A stretch of 64,000 nt of DNA. It comes from Solenopsis invicta. Taxonomy: Eukaryota; Arthropoda; Insecta; Hymenoptera; Formicidae. Shown piece by piece: positions 13,484 to 25,200 of this stretch. The number at the start of each line of letters is the position of its first letter. The stretch's first letter is position 1. Both the position numbers and the translations under genes were made by a program. The notes below the pieces were generated by a model, which was not told the origin of the DNA, ran no database searches, and was given only the letters and a program-made list of their open reading frames with translations. Location of the stretch: NCBI RefSeq assembly GCF_016802725.1, contig NC_052673.1, forward strand, positions 18,396,156-18,460,155, read 5' to 3'.

Positions 13484-13745
13484 GTTCAGCCATTTGAATC
13501 TGAAAAGAATTTATTAAAGCTCTCGTGGCGCATTGGGGTTCGACGGATCCCCATTCGTCGTAAGTTTTCGCAAACACAGGTACTTGAAGAGTGTTCAGCC
13601 ATCTGGCTCTGAGTCGAAAGAATTATTAAGGTTCTCTTAAAAGCGCGTGCGGAAATCAAGCGAATCTCGATGGTCTTACTATTCGCGCAAACAGACGCAA
13701 ACCCTCTTCAAGGATCTAGGCCATTTGATTTCGAACACCATTTCG
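13484..13745. repeat. Diverged tandem repeat, unit about 110-120 bp
   Basis: GTTCAGCCAT at 13484 and again at 13593 is followed in both copies by a CTGA-containing segment, AAAGAATT-like and ATTAA(A/G)G(C/T)TCTC sequences, and cgcaaacA-like ends. A third, weaker copy begins near 13719 (GGCCATTTGA). Only two to three copies are present and they are strongly diverged. It lies just left of the main GC island. Confidence 0.55.
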
Positions 13746-13952
13746 CTCTAAATCATCGAAATCAATTAGCTTGTGCGCAATCTGGCAGGGAGCTGTAAAT
13801 AAATCGGCTTCGGAGAGTTCGACTTCAGGGAATCGCACAAATCCTATACGCGAGTGACGCGCTCACGCAGCGTTGCAGCACGCGTATTCGCACGGTAATT
13901 GCACGGCGAGCACCATTTGAATAATTTCATCCACGCAAGGACACATACTCAC

Positions 13953-15800
13953 CAGGGACGTACGTGGCTTATAGGCAGTCCTACGCGCGATCCGCGTCCG
14001 ATTGCTAGCCGTTCGTCTCTCTCCCTCCCTCTCTCTCTGCGGTCGGCGATGACCACGTCCGGGACGTGTGTCCGTTATCGCTGTCCGAATGCACCGAGAT
14101 TGTCCAACGCGATCGGGTGTCGCCCTCGGTGGGGCAAAGCCCTCGTCGTCGCGTGCTAATCGCGTTCGATCGCGCGTTCCCCGGGTCCCGCGCGTCGATC
14201 GATCCCGCGATTTACCGCACTTTGATCATCGGTTCCGTCGGGGGCAAAAGCCGCGTTGAACTCTCGGCGACGGGAATTGCCGCGACACCTGCGAGCCCCG
14301 CGAGACGCCTCCCGGGATTTCAATTATTCCGTCGCGAGAGACACCGGAGCCCCGGAGGTCTCCTTGCCTCCCTAACCTTCAATCGTCCGTGCTAATTAGT
14401 CAGCGCAGCGCGCGCTCGAGATCCGCGTCCTGCGGATTTAATTTCTCGAATTTCTCTCGCGGGGATCGATCGCCCGGCGATTGTAGGCGACATACTTTAC
14501 GTATGTACTTTCCTATCCGTGTGAGACCAGGGCGCACACTCGAACGAATGTTAATTTCTGCTGAAACTTTGCGTGACTTTTAAGCGCGACGAGAATGCCG
14601 TGAAGTTGCCGCGCTTCTCGCGGCGAAGGTACTGTTACCAACTCTGTTACCAACTCTACAAATCCGACGTCGTTAGAAACGATTAGAAAAAAAAGCTCTG
14701 CGCAAGGACGGGGAGGGAGCGAGTGTCAAAGCCGCGTCGCGTAAATATAAATGATAAAGGGGACACAAATCGAAGGTGAGACTCGTCGGGGTGAGTTAAC
14801 GCAATTATTTCGCGCCGAGAAAAACCGTGGGAGACGGTCCGACAGACTTTTTACACCACGACCGACCTACGATGCTGTGCAAAACCACCACCGTCGTTTC
14901 TCGCGCGAGGCACCTTTTACCCTTCTAAAAAAAAAAAAAAAAAAAAGAAGAAGAAGGATCGCCTCGACGAATGATTAAAGGGCTTTCCGTCCCGCTGGAG
15001 CCTTTCCCCCCCGAGAGAAAAAAGGCAAAATCATTACACGAGAGGTTCGAGCCTTCGTACCTTGAGTCCTTCCGCTCGGAGGAACTTTTCGCCGTCCCGC
15101 GCGATAACGACGGAATGTAAATTGTGTCGTGGCGCGGACACGTGGTGATAGTGGTGTCGTCCTTCGCTCTTCCGCTATGCCTTTCCGGCTCGACGCCGAC
15201 GACGGAAAGTCCGTTATCTCGCGCGTGTCCTCGCGATCGACGATACCGCACGCGCTCACTCGCGGGTGCGTGCACGCTCGCGCGCAAGCGCGCGCGCGCT
15301 TACGTTACACCTCGCCCTCTCGCACTCTCGCGATTGTACTCGCGCGAGTCTCCCGCGGCGACTCGCGGCAAAGTTCAGACTTCAGACGGCGCGCGCCAAT
15401 TCGTCCGCGCGTCGTCGTCGTCGTCGCGTCCGCCAGCCTTCCTCTTCATCGTTTCCCTTTTCACGCGTGTTCGGAAACTGCGTATAATTTTACCAGGCGA
15501 CTGTCCACAACCGACACGATCGACAGACCGGAACAACGCGATGCACTCGCAATGAGTTCGCGTGGCACGCGGACGCGCAGCTGCTACTAAACTCCTTCTC
15601 GAGCGGTCGCGAACCAAACGTGACTCGAAGTGCGCGCGCCGCCACCGCCGAGAAACTGGCGGCAATGAATAGTCCCCGCCGGTGTCGACGACGACGCCGC
15701 CCTCACCATCGTCATCGACAGGGCAAAACAGCCCCAAGTGGGTTGGTCCCCGCAAGCTCCTTTCGATATCTAGCATCGCAGAAGCTTCGCTATTCCAGAG
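13953..15800 (-). promoter_or_regulatory. GC/CpG-rich island, probable promoter and 5' UTR exon
   Basis: The most GC- and CpG-rich block in the window. On the minus strand it ends with a strong donor (CCCTG|gtgagt, GT at 13952-13951). The sequence just upstream of that donor carries stops in the frame that would join the ATG exon at 2148-2227, as expected for a non-coding first exon. A plus-strand donor-like site (GAAG|gtgaga) exists near 14772, so the island could be bidirectional. Long open frames on both strands here reflect the high GC content. Transcription start and true exon limits cannot be set from sequence alone. Confidence 0.45.
14928..14957. repeat. Poly-A run grading into AAG repeat
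   Basis: About twenty adenines followed by three AAG units inside the GC island. It is a low-complexity tract and could be the tail of an old retroposed sequence, though no retrogene body is visible. Confidence 0.7.
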
Positions 15801-16849
15801 TTATATGTTGCAATGGAGAAACGCGTAAATTCTAACGGTCAGATCGTATCGAGATATTTTAATCAAGATTGTACTGGGTACATTTTATGATTACGTATAC
15901 ACGAAATATTCATGTAACATTTATGTTTACAGGATTCTTTTTCATGTAGACAATACAATGTGGATTATTATGAATTAAATAGCACAATACAGGAAAAATT
16001 GTTAATTAAGATTGTTAATATATCTGACTTTAATATATATTAATAAAATAAAAATTATATATTAAAATGAAAATAATGCAATATATAATTTTCATTTCTG
16101 ATAAAATCTAAATCCTTTATGATCCATGGATTATTGCAGCATGGATTTACATAAATGATGCATAATACGTGGTTTATCTTGCACCTATGTAATGTAGATT
16201 AGATCATTTATATTTTACGTGTAAACAATCCTAATTTTAACAAATGACAGCAAAACTTTCCCGGTAAAACTTACGCATTTTATGGCAACATTTTAAATAA
16301 CGAATCAGAGATGTGCAAATCAAAGTTCTTTTGACGTCGAATCTAATTAAATCGAACTAAATCAACAAAATTTTATCAGATTCAAATCGAATCAAATCGT
16401 TGTAACATATCTTAATTAACATTATTGTTGAGAAGAATTTTAATATAGATAATAAAAAATAATATAGTTATATAAAAAAAGATTTTTAAGTAAGAAAAAT
16501 AATATTGCTCATATAATATAAAGTTATTTTAAATATAATTATATAAAATTGTCAATTTACATGTGATTCACATTTAAACATCATAATTCGCAAAATTTTA
16601 AATAATTCGGATTCAAATCCAAAATAAATCTTACCAATTCGATTCGATTCGAATTCGAACAGTTTACACATCTCTATAAAGAATCAAATAATTATCCAAT
16701 ATTTAAACCTCAAATTGAATTTGTGTGATTTTTATAAAATATTATTTACAAATGTTATTCTGACAAAATTGCCTGCTTATGGCAAATTATCTTACAATTA
16801 GCACAATCTTTAAAATATTTTCATCAATTTATAATGCCACTATTGTTTC
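15801..16849. other. AT-rich stretch with one repeat element
   Basis: No gene is supported. The inverted-repeat element at 16307-16675 is listed separately. Confidence 0.5.
16307..16675. mobile_element. Inverted-repeat element with AGAGATGTG ends
   Basis: The segment begins AGAGATGTGCAAA and ends with the near-complement TTTACACATCTCT. The inner flanks on both sides are rich in GAATC/GATTC-type words (ATCGAATCAAATCG on the left, GATTCGATTCGAATTC on the right), as expected for decayed subterminal repeats. It is probably a short non-autonomous DNA transposon remnant. The family is unknown. Confidence 0.5.
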
Positions 16850-17056
16850 TACACTGTGAAAAAAATTTTTGTAGTTCAAGTAAATATGTTATTAGGACCA
16901 TTCAAGCAAATTATTTACTTTACATAAATAAATATCACTCGTTTGTAGAAAATATTATTTCTTTGAAGTAATATTTATTTGTGTGAAGTAAATAATTTGC
17001 TTGAATAGTCCTAATAACATATTTACTTGAATCACAAAAATTTTTGTCACAGTGTA
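16850..17056. mobile_element. TA-flanked hairpin MITE with arms of about 86 bp
   Basis: The element starts TACACTGTGAAAAAAA and ends with TTTTGTCACAGTGTA. The two arms are almost perfect reverse complements (TATGTTATTAGGAC on the left, GTCCTAATAACATA on the right) around a loop of about 35 bp. Termini CACTGTGA next to TA on each side match the pattern of Tc1/mariner-derived MITEs, which duplicate TA. No coding capacity. Confidence 0.8.
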
Positions 17057-18920
17057 CAATTTGCTTATGGAGATTATCTGTTTAGGTAAATCGTTGTTAT
17101 CAATGACAGAGCACGTTTCGAAAAAGTGTTGCTCACGCACAAATTTATTACGCAGAAACTAAAATGCAAATATATCGGGACCTCTAGATCGCGGTAACGC
17201 AATTACTCCAAACACACTTGGCGAAACGCGTCAGTCACTTCGAATGTCTTCCGGCGATAATTAAAGTTTCGCGAAGTACCTCGCTAAGCTCGAATTCCCC
17301 CTCGCAAGTTTAGCGGGTTTATAGAATCATCGGTATCGCACGGTTGTGTGAACTAATATTCAAAGTGCAGCAAATTGGCTCCCGTATACGGGAAAGTGAT
17401 GAAATCTCCTCACGGAGAATTTTCCGGCGACTGACATCACATGGCGACGTTACGTTTTGTTATCCCTATATAGCGGCTTTCTTTTTTAGCAGCGTTCATT
17501 TCATCAGATATAAATTAAATATTTTTTCAAGATTACATCGCCAGATAGAATTCGTGTTTTACCATGCGGTCCGTTTCGCTCGAGGACACCATCTTTTTCA
17601 GACATTGCGTGTATTCTCGCGCTTTATAACCGCAGGAGAGAAAAGAAAGCAAATAAAATTTATCCAAAAGAAACACCATAATGTATAGTTACATAAGAGA
17701 AAGAACTTGAAGGTACATTAAAGCTTTGTTTTTCCTAGCCACATTTTCTTGAACTTTTTATACTCGGGCCATTAAAGCTCGCGATATCTCGAGGCGATTT
17801 TCAGAAATCACGCTCCTAAATTGTTTCAAACCAATTTACTGCAAAATGCGAAACAATTGCGCGGCAACGTTCTCGGCGTAATTTTTGTCATGACTTGAAG
17901 CGGAAACGCCGCGACAATCATCAACCTTGCGGAACAATAAGCAAATTTACGAAAAATTATAAAACTGCGGGATCAAACATTTTTTGTATAAATATAGGCG
18001 TAAAATAAGTGCGCAAAAATTTCCATCTAATATTTCAATTTCGCTTTTGACCCAGCGACCTAAAATTAAACTGGAGCTTTTGCAATCATTGGAGTAAATC
18101 CTTTTCAGATTTGGGAGATGGCATTAAATACCGTCAAATTTAATAATAATTTAATTCAACAATAATTTCATCACACTGTTAAAAATTTATCCGGACGGTA
18201 TGTTTTTCTTGCATATCACTTGAACGAATCTCTGAGTCAAAACAAAACGAGCCTCAAAATTGCTTGCCACTTTACCAGCTAAAATATACGCCATATGTTG
18301 ATCGCACTTGATCATACATTCATATTCGAATAATATAAACAGATAATAACTCAAAGATAATCTTTACTCACGTGCAGTTGTAGTTTTTCATTTTTTCTGA
18401 AATTTTTATTACATATTCGGAATTATTCTAATACTTCATTCGGTATGTACACAAAGATAAGATTACATTGAGGTGCACGTGAACAAATATTCTCTGTTGA
18501 TGAGTAACATGAATCAATTAAATAAAATTGTAGAAATTGTCACATCTTGAATAAAATTTCCTGTTATAATAGTTAACTCGTTATTCATACACGATCGATC
18601 GCAAATGTGAATGCATACGCTATGTGCTCGCTGACGATAATTTAGGTAGCTTTCGACTGTTTACAATGTAACCGACTGCCGACATTTCAACCGGGTAAGA
18701 ATTGTGATTGATTTTAATCATTCAAATACGTGCGTTTGCAACAAGAGGTCTCTAAGAGATTTAAAAATATTTGATAAGAATTCAGCTTTTATTTGCTTAA
18801 ATTTATTTTTTTTAATAAGAAAAATCTGTTAATGTAGTAAATGCAATATATGCTCCATTTTAGTACGTAATAATTTGGAATTAATGTCAGAGCTTAGGTG
18901 TATTACGTAACAATTTTATA

Positions 18921-18959
<39 letters not shown>

Positions 18960-19260
18960 TATTCTGTCACAAAATAAAAAATATTACACGCCAAAAATCA
19001 TAGCCACTTCATTGGTAATCATAAATGCAGCATCGTTCAAGATAAATTGATATAAAAATATCGATAATCAATTATAATCATTTAAATTTCAAAATTAATT
19101 CAATCTTTTCAAAACTTTTAAATTTTCGGAAAATAAGAAATAACAGATTGAAAAAGGAAACTTCATAGGATGGCAATTACAAAAACTCCAGTTTAATTTT
19201 GCGTCGTTAACAATTTTTAACTTAAAAACTAAGAGTCTCGATCAATCTTTTCGCATTTCA
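17057..19260. other. Intergenic stretch, nothing called
   Basis: AT-rich with moderately GC-balanced sequence at about 17160-17900. A 114-codon plus-strand open frame at 17344-17688 has no splice signals or recognised motif. I see no convincing gene. Confidence 0.5.
18922..18962. repeat. AT dinucleotide microsatellite
   Basis: About fifteen uninterrupted AT units followed by an imperfect extension. Confidence 0.9.
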
Positions 19261-19497
19261 CTATTTCATATAGATGAAAATGAGACATTCGCACGAGAGT
19301 GTGTGTAAAGCAATGTTGAATGACAGCTGCTGCTTGAGAGACATGCGTGGGATATTGCCTGACGACGAATTCGCTGTATACAGGTCAAGGAGGAGTTCCG
19401 CGTTTTTTTTGCCAACGACACCGTAGAACAATCTTGTCATCAACATCATCACGAATGAACCAAGGCTCTCGTCGCTAATTAATCGTCGCTTTGTTCC
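19261..19497 (-). CDS. Orphan terminal exon of an unidentified gene
   Basis: On the minus strand a good acceptor (taagtatttcag) precedes an open frame of about 78 codons that ends in TAG. Base composition jumps to near 50% GC from flanks that are mostly A and T, which supports coding. The frame begins with two bases of a split codon, then T-K-R-R-L. It contains the stretch TRLFYGVVGKKNAELLLDLY, in which G-K-K resembles an amidation/dibasic site, but it does not match any family I know. No partner exon with a signal peptide or start was found upstream on the minus strand. It could be the 3' end of a small gene or a conserved coding remnant. Confidence 0.35.
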   Translation of the reverse strand, partial: GTKRRLISDESLGSFVMMLMTRLFYGVVGKKNAELLLDLYTANSSSGNIPRMSLKQQLSFNIALHTLSCECLIFIYMK

Positions 19498-20860
19498 TGA
19501 AATACTTAAAGCCAATTAAATACAATTCATCGCTGTAAAATAAATGAGGGTTTCAATAAGTCTTTTTTTAGTTTTGTGTCGAAGATAAAAAGAATTAATT
19601 GAAACATTTACAACTCTGTATTTAACTGTAACTAATGATAGAGAAACTGAACCAATTAATAAACAAATGAGAAATTGACTAAGAAATTGAATCAATGAAT
19701 AAATAAAAATAACTCAATATATATTTTTGAGTAAAATGTGATATTTTTTAATTAAATCTATAAAAATTAATTTTAAAAAATATTAATTAATTTGCATTTC
19801 TTTAAATTTTAAATCTTATTATTTCAATATTTTTCTTAAATAGTCATTTATTGATGTTCAATGATTAGTGCAGTGACCCATAACTCATATTTATACTCAT
19901 ATTTTTATACATTAATTTATGTCACAATTTCCTTAATTAAATTCAAAAACTCATGTAAAATTTTAGTCAAGATACAATATGATTATTATAATGTTATTTA
20001 TCATCTTCTATTATTATACTCAACAATTCCCAAAGCAAAATAAAGAATATCGAAAGCAAAGATAAAATATGATTTTGGATTTTGCAAGCCTGCATTTCAC
20101 AATGGCAGATATTTACAGCATTGCAATATAAATCTATGACAGATTTTGATCAAACACTATGACATGTTCATGTTGATGTCTTATCGGCGGGCAAACCAGC
20201 GTTGACAACGCAAAGATTTATTACAGGTATAAAGGATCTTAACTGTAGCCTAAAAATATTCCTGTGGAAATAACTCTGAATCTTTGAAACTCAAAATTGT
20301 AGATTTATGAATGTGTTCGATAAAATTAATATTAAAACTTGAATGACTTTAATGAACGTTTGTACGCGTATACAATTTCAGCTTCTGTCGGAAGTGCTTT
20401 CAGCCTCTCTATGGCAAGCTATATTCTCTTAGAGATGATACATTGGCCGTTTGTCCGTCGTAATGAACAAACTTCTCAAAGTTTCTTCTTAAAGATTCAA
20501 CAATAATTCTAGTACCAAATAAGAATATCGGTATAAAAGAAGCAAGTGGTTTTAGTGTACATCGTCAGGTTTAACTTTGTTGCATCACTTTGGAAATGTC
20601 ATATGAAAGCTTTTGTCGGAAGATATCTTGATTATACTACGTATAATCAAGATATCGTAAAATATATTACGTTATATATGCAGGAGGATCGGTTGATAGT
20701 AAATATGATGCATCGTCGACACATATATGACGAGTATATAAAGACCAATAGATTGTCTTGATACAATCATTCACCCAAAAGTATCATTTACGGAAAGAAT
20801 ACGATCGTCCGATACAGTTATACGAGTAAAGAAGCATCTTGAACTGACGAGCATCTTATA
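19498..20860. other. AT-rich intergenic sequence upstream of EcKinase copy 1
   Basis: From about 20115 this stretch is homologous to 32333-33062 upstream of EcKinase copy 2, so the proximal 750 bp belongs to the duplicated unit and probably holds the promoter. Before that it is AT-rich with nothing to call. A perfect 16-bp palindrome found only in this copy is listed separately. Confidence 0.7.
20622..20656. repeat. Perfect 16-bp inverted repeat, copy-1 specific
   Basis: GATATCTTGATTATAC, then TAC, then GTATAATCAAGATATC. It lies 205 bp upstream of the EcKinase copy-1 ATG. The matching place in copy 2 (about 32865) retains only the left half sequence, so the palindrome arose or was lost after duplication. 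Confidence 0.9.
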
Positions 20861-22096
20861 ATGGAAACCGTCGATGCCACCAAGAATAATGACATTTACA
20901 AATTGCTCTCTTTCGAGGAAGCAAAGGAGGTGGTGAAACGCGCCTTGAACAATGACGCCGATCTGATAGAATACGCTATTCGACCATACTCCGACGGCAA
21001 GCTCGGATTTCTCGGCTCTCATTATCGGCTCGATATAATAGCCACGAGGAAAAAGGAAACTGTCACTCTCCCATTTTTTCTCAAGACCATACCTTACCAA
21101 GTGCCCGATCAAGCAGACTACGTGATAATGAGAGGTGTCTTCCATAAAGAGACAAAATTTTACAACGTCATAATGCCTTTGCTTCGTGAGGGATATCGTG
21201 GAGAACCGTGGGCACCAATGTGCTACAAAGTGAAGAGCGATTCGATAGTCTTTGAGGAATTGAGTGGAAAGGGCTATTCGATGCGAGGCAAACTATTCGA
21301 TAAGACGCTCGTGTGTGCGGGTTTAAGCGCTTTCGCGCGATTACATGCCGCCTCCCTACTGGCGGAAACTCGCCTCGGCACATCCTTTAACCAACTGTAT
21401 CCTGAAGTTTTCGTGGAGACAGCCTTCCTTCACGATGGATTGATACGAGAATGGTTCGAATCAGGCGTCAACGTAGCCGCGGCCGTAGCCGAGCGATTGG
21501 GGTACGATCCTGACCTGATAAGATCGACCTGCGAGCAGGTGTATCACGTTATAAAACCTTCACGTACAAAAACGAACGTGATTAGTCACGGAGATCCCTG
21601 GAGCAACAATCTTCTCTTCAATAACGACATACCACCTAAATGCATGTTGGTAGACTTCCAACTGTTAAGGTATTCTCCGTTGGCGCATGATGTAGCACAG
21701 TTTTTGTACATGTGCACGGACAGAAGTTTCCGAGAGACTTGGGAGAACGCGATGTTACGTCATTATTATGATACGCTACGCGAGACTCTAAACATTCACG
21801 AAACTCGCACGCAAATACCCCCATGGTCAGAGCTAATCCAAGGCATGGAGGAACAACGTTTAGGTGCCCTTATCACCGCGTTACTCAACTTTCCTACGAT
21901 TCTAATGGACGAGACTCAAAGTGCGCAGATTGTAAGCGACCCGGCGTCTTATGTCGAACATTATTTTCGGAATAAAAACGAGTTCGTTCTCTCATGCATG
22001 GAGAAAGATCCGGCTTACGGAAGAAGGATCAACGAAGCTGTCATCGAACTCGCTGAGCTCGCTTCGCGACTGGACCAATTACCAAAACCATCTTAA
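20861..22096 (+). CDS. EcKinase-family (CHK-like) kinase, copy 1
   Basis: A single-exon gene of 411 residues. It belongs to the insect ecdysteroid 22-kinase-like / CHK-domain family (aminoglycoside-phosphotransferase fold). Family members phosphorylate small molecules such as ecdysteroids or detoxification substrates, and the substrate of this one is unknown. Visible motifs are the ATP-binding Lys in FFLKTIP (about residue 75), an acidic residue in FHKETKFY, the catalytic loop HGDPWSNN (H243, D245, N250) and the metal-binding Asp at residue 265 in LVDFQLLRYSP. Full length for the family with no truncation. The ATG follows a leader shared with the paralogue at 33063 and the first ten codons align, so the start is well supported. 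By hand count it differs from copy 2 at about 72 of 411 positions. It reads convergently towards WDR75, whose stop codon is only about 180 bp downstream. Confidence 0.93.
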   Translation: METVDATKNNDIYKLLSFEEAKEVVKRALNNDADLIEYAIRPYSDGKLGFLGSHYRLDIIATRKKETVTLPFFLKTIPYQVPDQADYVIMRGVFHKETKFYNVIMPLLREGYRGEPWAPMCYKVKSDSIVFEELSGKGYSMRGKLFDKTLVCAGLSAFARLHAASLLAETRLGTSFNQLYPEVFVETAFLHDGLIREWFESGVNVAAAVAERLGYDPDLIRSTCEQVYHVIKPSRTKTNVISHGDPWSNNLLFNNDIPPKCMLVDFQLLRYSPLAHDVAQFLYMCTDRSFRETWENAMLRHYYDTLRETLNIHETRTQIPPWSELIQGMEEQRLGALITALLNFPTILMDETQSAQIVSDPASYVEHYFRNKNEFVLSCMEKDPAYGRRINEAVIELAELASRLDQLPKPS

Positions 22097-22277
22097 AAAA
22101 TTATATATGTATTTTACATATAATTGATTCATATTTAAATTAAATATTTTATTAAAGTTTCATTAAAGCATTCTGTGCATCTCTTACATATTTCAGTATG
22201 TAATGGAACATGCGTTCACTAAATTGCTTATTTTATCAATCTTACCATCGTAGTTCGCATGATAATTTTTACACGAA

Positions 22278-25200
22278 TCAAGCATTATCTTGATCAGGAA
22301 ATATAGTGGATAGGAAAAACCAATCATGATTGATAAGTTCTACGTTTGCATCCTCGTTTATATCCTCTTTCTCGTTCGTCGGCGTGACCGCAGGTTTCGT
22401 CGGTGGTAATGCCTCGTTATCGCTTAGAACTGAAGCATCATCTTGAGCATCGTTATCGCTGTCTCTGAAAAGGACAAAACTCATTAGTGCGAATATTTTA
22501 ACAATCTATAATGACAAGTCTCAAAAATAGATATTAAAATCATTCTCAATGGATATTAAACATATAAAAAAATGAAGTAAAATAAAAATAAAGCAAGTAA
22601 ATCACCAATATACGTTGTTCGCATAAAGGAATGTTAAAGTGTAATAATTTTAACAAATATAAAATATAAAGTAAATTCCGTATACTTAAGGTTTTCGGCA
22701 TTTCTGGAATTATTCCTTAAGAATTGTTGTCCCATCAGCGACGTAATGAATGACAAGCACAATAGTCTCATCGGTGGCAAAGTGTGAGAGGAAATTCTAA
22801 GTAACTGAAAAACAAGAATTATGATTAGCATTAGTTCGCGACTATAAGCGAATACATTCCGCGGAATCATCCGTTGAAAAAATATTGCGTACAAACGTAG
22901 ACAGTAATGGAATCGCATTGACCTCGCGATAGGTACAAAAGTATGTTTGCCATGTACGCGGCACTTGTGACAATCGCTTAGTCAGACGACTGACTAATTA
23001 GTTTTAAAGCTAACATACAGCAACACCTTCAAGTGAAATTTGTGCAATTCCTGCAATCTTCTACTTCAGATCTAGGTTGATTCGTCTATTGCAACCCACA
23101 CACGAATATTCTCCGCAACGTGTAAACTTTACGTGACGAACGCGTAATATATATATTCGCAATATATAATCAAAAATTTTAAATACACTTTAATTTCGTC
23201 GACAAATATCTACTTGTTGAATTGCAAGTTTACAACTGTTGTTAGCAGCTTCTTTTTCAAATAAATAAATAAATACATGATTTGCAAAATTACGCAGCGT
23301 TTAACTTGAAGTATGTGTGTGTATATATATACACACTTCAAGGCACAATCTCTTATTTCATCTCTTATAAGTGGTAACAATTATATTGTTAACAATATAA
23401 TGCATTTAGATCATGTTTATGTTCTATTTCCGCATTTCTCACTTTTAGGATGACATGATTGTTAATAATAATTTCGATGTATTTCAGAGAATCATGACGA
23501 CAATATCCGGGAAATTGTTCGTACAAAAAACGGCCGAGATGGTCAGAGAATGTAGTTTATTATCATTATAATCAAGACAATTACCAAGTGTGAAGTCTGA
23601 CGTTCGCGACGTTTCGTCACTGTCATCAAATGAAGTACTTAGTTACATGCTTACGCATAATGTACAAAAACGCGGAAAACAAGATATCCTAGTCTATTTT
23701 CGATGCAAAAATGCTATTTTTAGCAAAGGAGAAAAACCCAGCCTTTCGGTCCATTTAATGCAAAAATATTTTAACAAACTATAATTAGTAAATGTTTCTG
23801 TAATAAATATTAAAATCATTATCAGTGAATGCTAAGAATATAAATAGAATAAAAAAAATTAAGTACATGTCTATAAAGCAAATAGATATAAGATGTTTTA
23901 TTAAGTGATACAGTCGTTTACTCTAAAAACAAGACGTTTTTGGAATACACGTTTCGTAGATAAAATTATATAATTTGGAGGGAAACAAATAATGGTAAAA
24001 TTAATTTTCCAAAAGTATAAATTTTTTGAAGTTATTACATTTTCAAAATGTAATTATATAATTTTTTTATTTTATATAATAGGATTCTTTTACTTATTCT
24101 TCTAGTTATTATAAAATAATGATAACCTTCGTACCATACAACCTTGAAACACTAATTTTTTAAATTAATTTTGTCCTCTAAACCGTACAACTTTTGTCTA
24201 AAACATTTTTCCCGAAAATGCCTTATCTTCAAAAGAATCGATTATGTCACTTAAAATGAAACACCTTGTATAAACATTGAATAAATATCGTAAGACACAG
24301 CAACAAACAAAACATCAATAAATTTTAATTCTTTTAAAGAAGTTAGAGAGACTAGAGTTAATTAAAGGTAATTGTAATAAAATTACAAAATGTTGACAAT
24401 GGCATGTCAATGAGACAGATTAATCTAAACTTTGCCCTCTGTACCGGTATGACATTTTATTAGCAGGTATCAATGGCAACAATCGAGACGGTTGGCCAAG
24501 AAGATAAGACTTTGTTCCTGCTGGCCTGGTTTTACATTTGCAAGCAATCCCAGACAATTCTACAGCAGCGTCGTTCGCTATTTTCGCATCATACAGAATA
24601 TCCTATTATAGTCGATGAAGTAAAATACTTTAAAAATTAAGCGAGCTTTATCATGTTTTTAAATATTGCGCTTGAATGCAAAGTAGCATTTTGTAACAAA
24701 ATTAGTGTTGTTCAGATTGCGTCATGTTGATTGTTTCAATATTATATTTCATTTTTCTTAGTAATATATTTTCGTACAATATGATACACATTGAGATTGA
24801 TGCCACATCGTTTTAGATTATTAAAAAATAATTTGAAACGGATCTGACTAAACTTATAAAGATATTTAAAATTTTATCTTTGAATATAAAGATACAAAAT
24901 TATAATAGTGTGTTAATTATTTAACAAATACTTTATCTCGTTTGTACTAATTTTGTTACAAAGTATTACCCCAATATCTTAAATAAAATGCTTCAACTGA
25001 TATAAAACATCCTTTGTGCATTATAAGGCACATCGTAACGGGTTCAATGATCCCTTACTCAAGGTCAGTCATATTTCAAGGACGTGCACTTGAAATCAAA
25101 ATGGAAAGACATTCTGTATGCATTTACCGGGAATGAATAGCGACAAACGAGCTACTTTTAACATAGTGTTCGTTTCTGATAGCGACAAAACACATTACGT

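Noticed and set aside
13530..13552. GGGGTTCGACGGATCCCC resembling a tRNA T-arm
   Set aside because: No acceptor, D or anticodon arms around it.
14925..15776. Several long overlapping open frames on both strands
   Set aside because: They lie in the CpG-rich island, where stop codons are rare by composition; Arg/Ser-rich content without motifs.
20771..21145. Minus-strand open frames across EcKinase copy 1 (also 21168-21383, 21636-21824, and 33385-33709 in copy 2)
   Set aside because: Shadow frames antisense to the real kinase genes.
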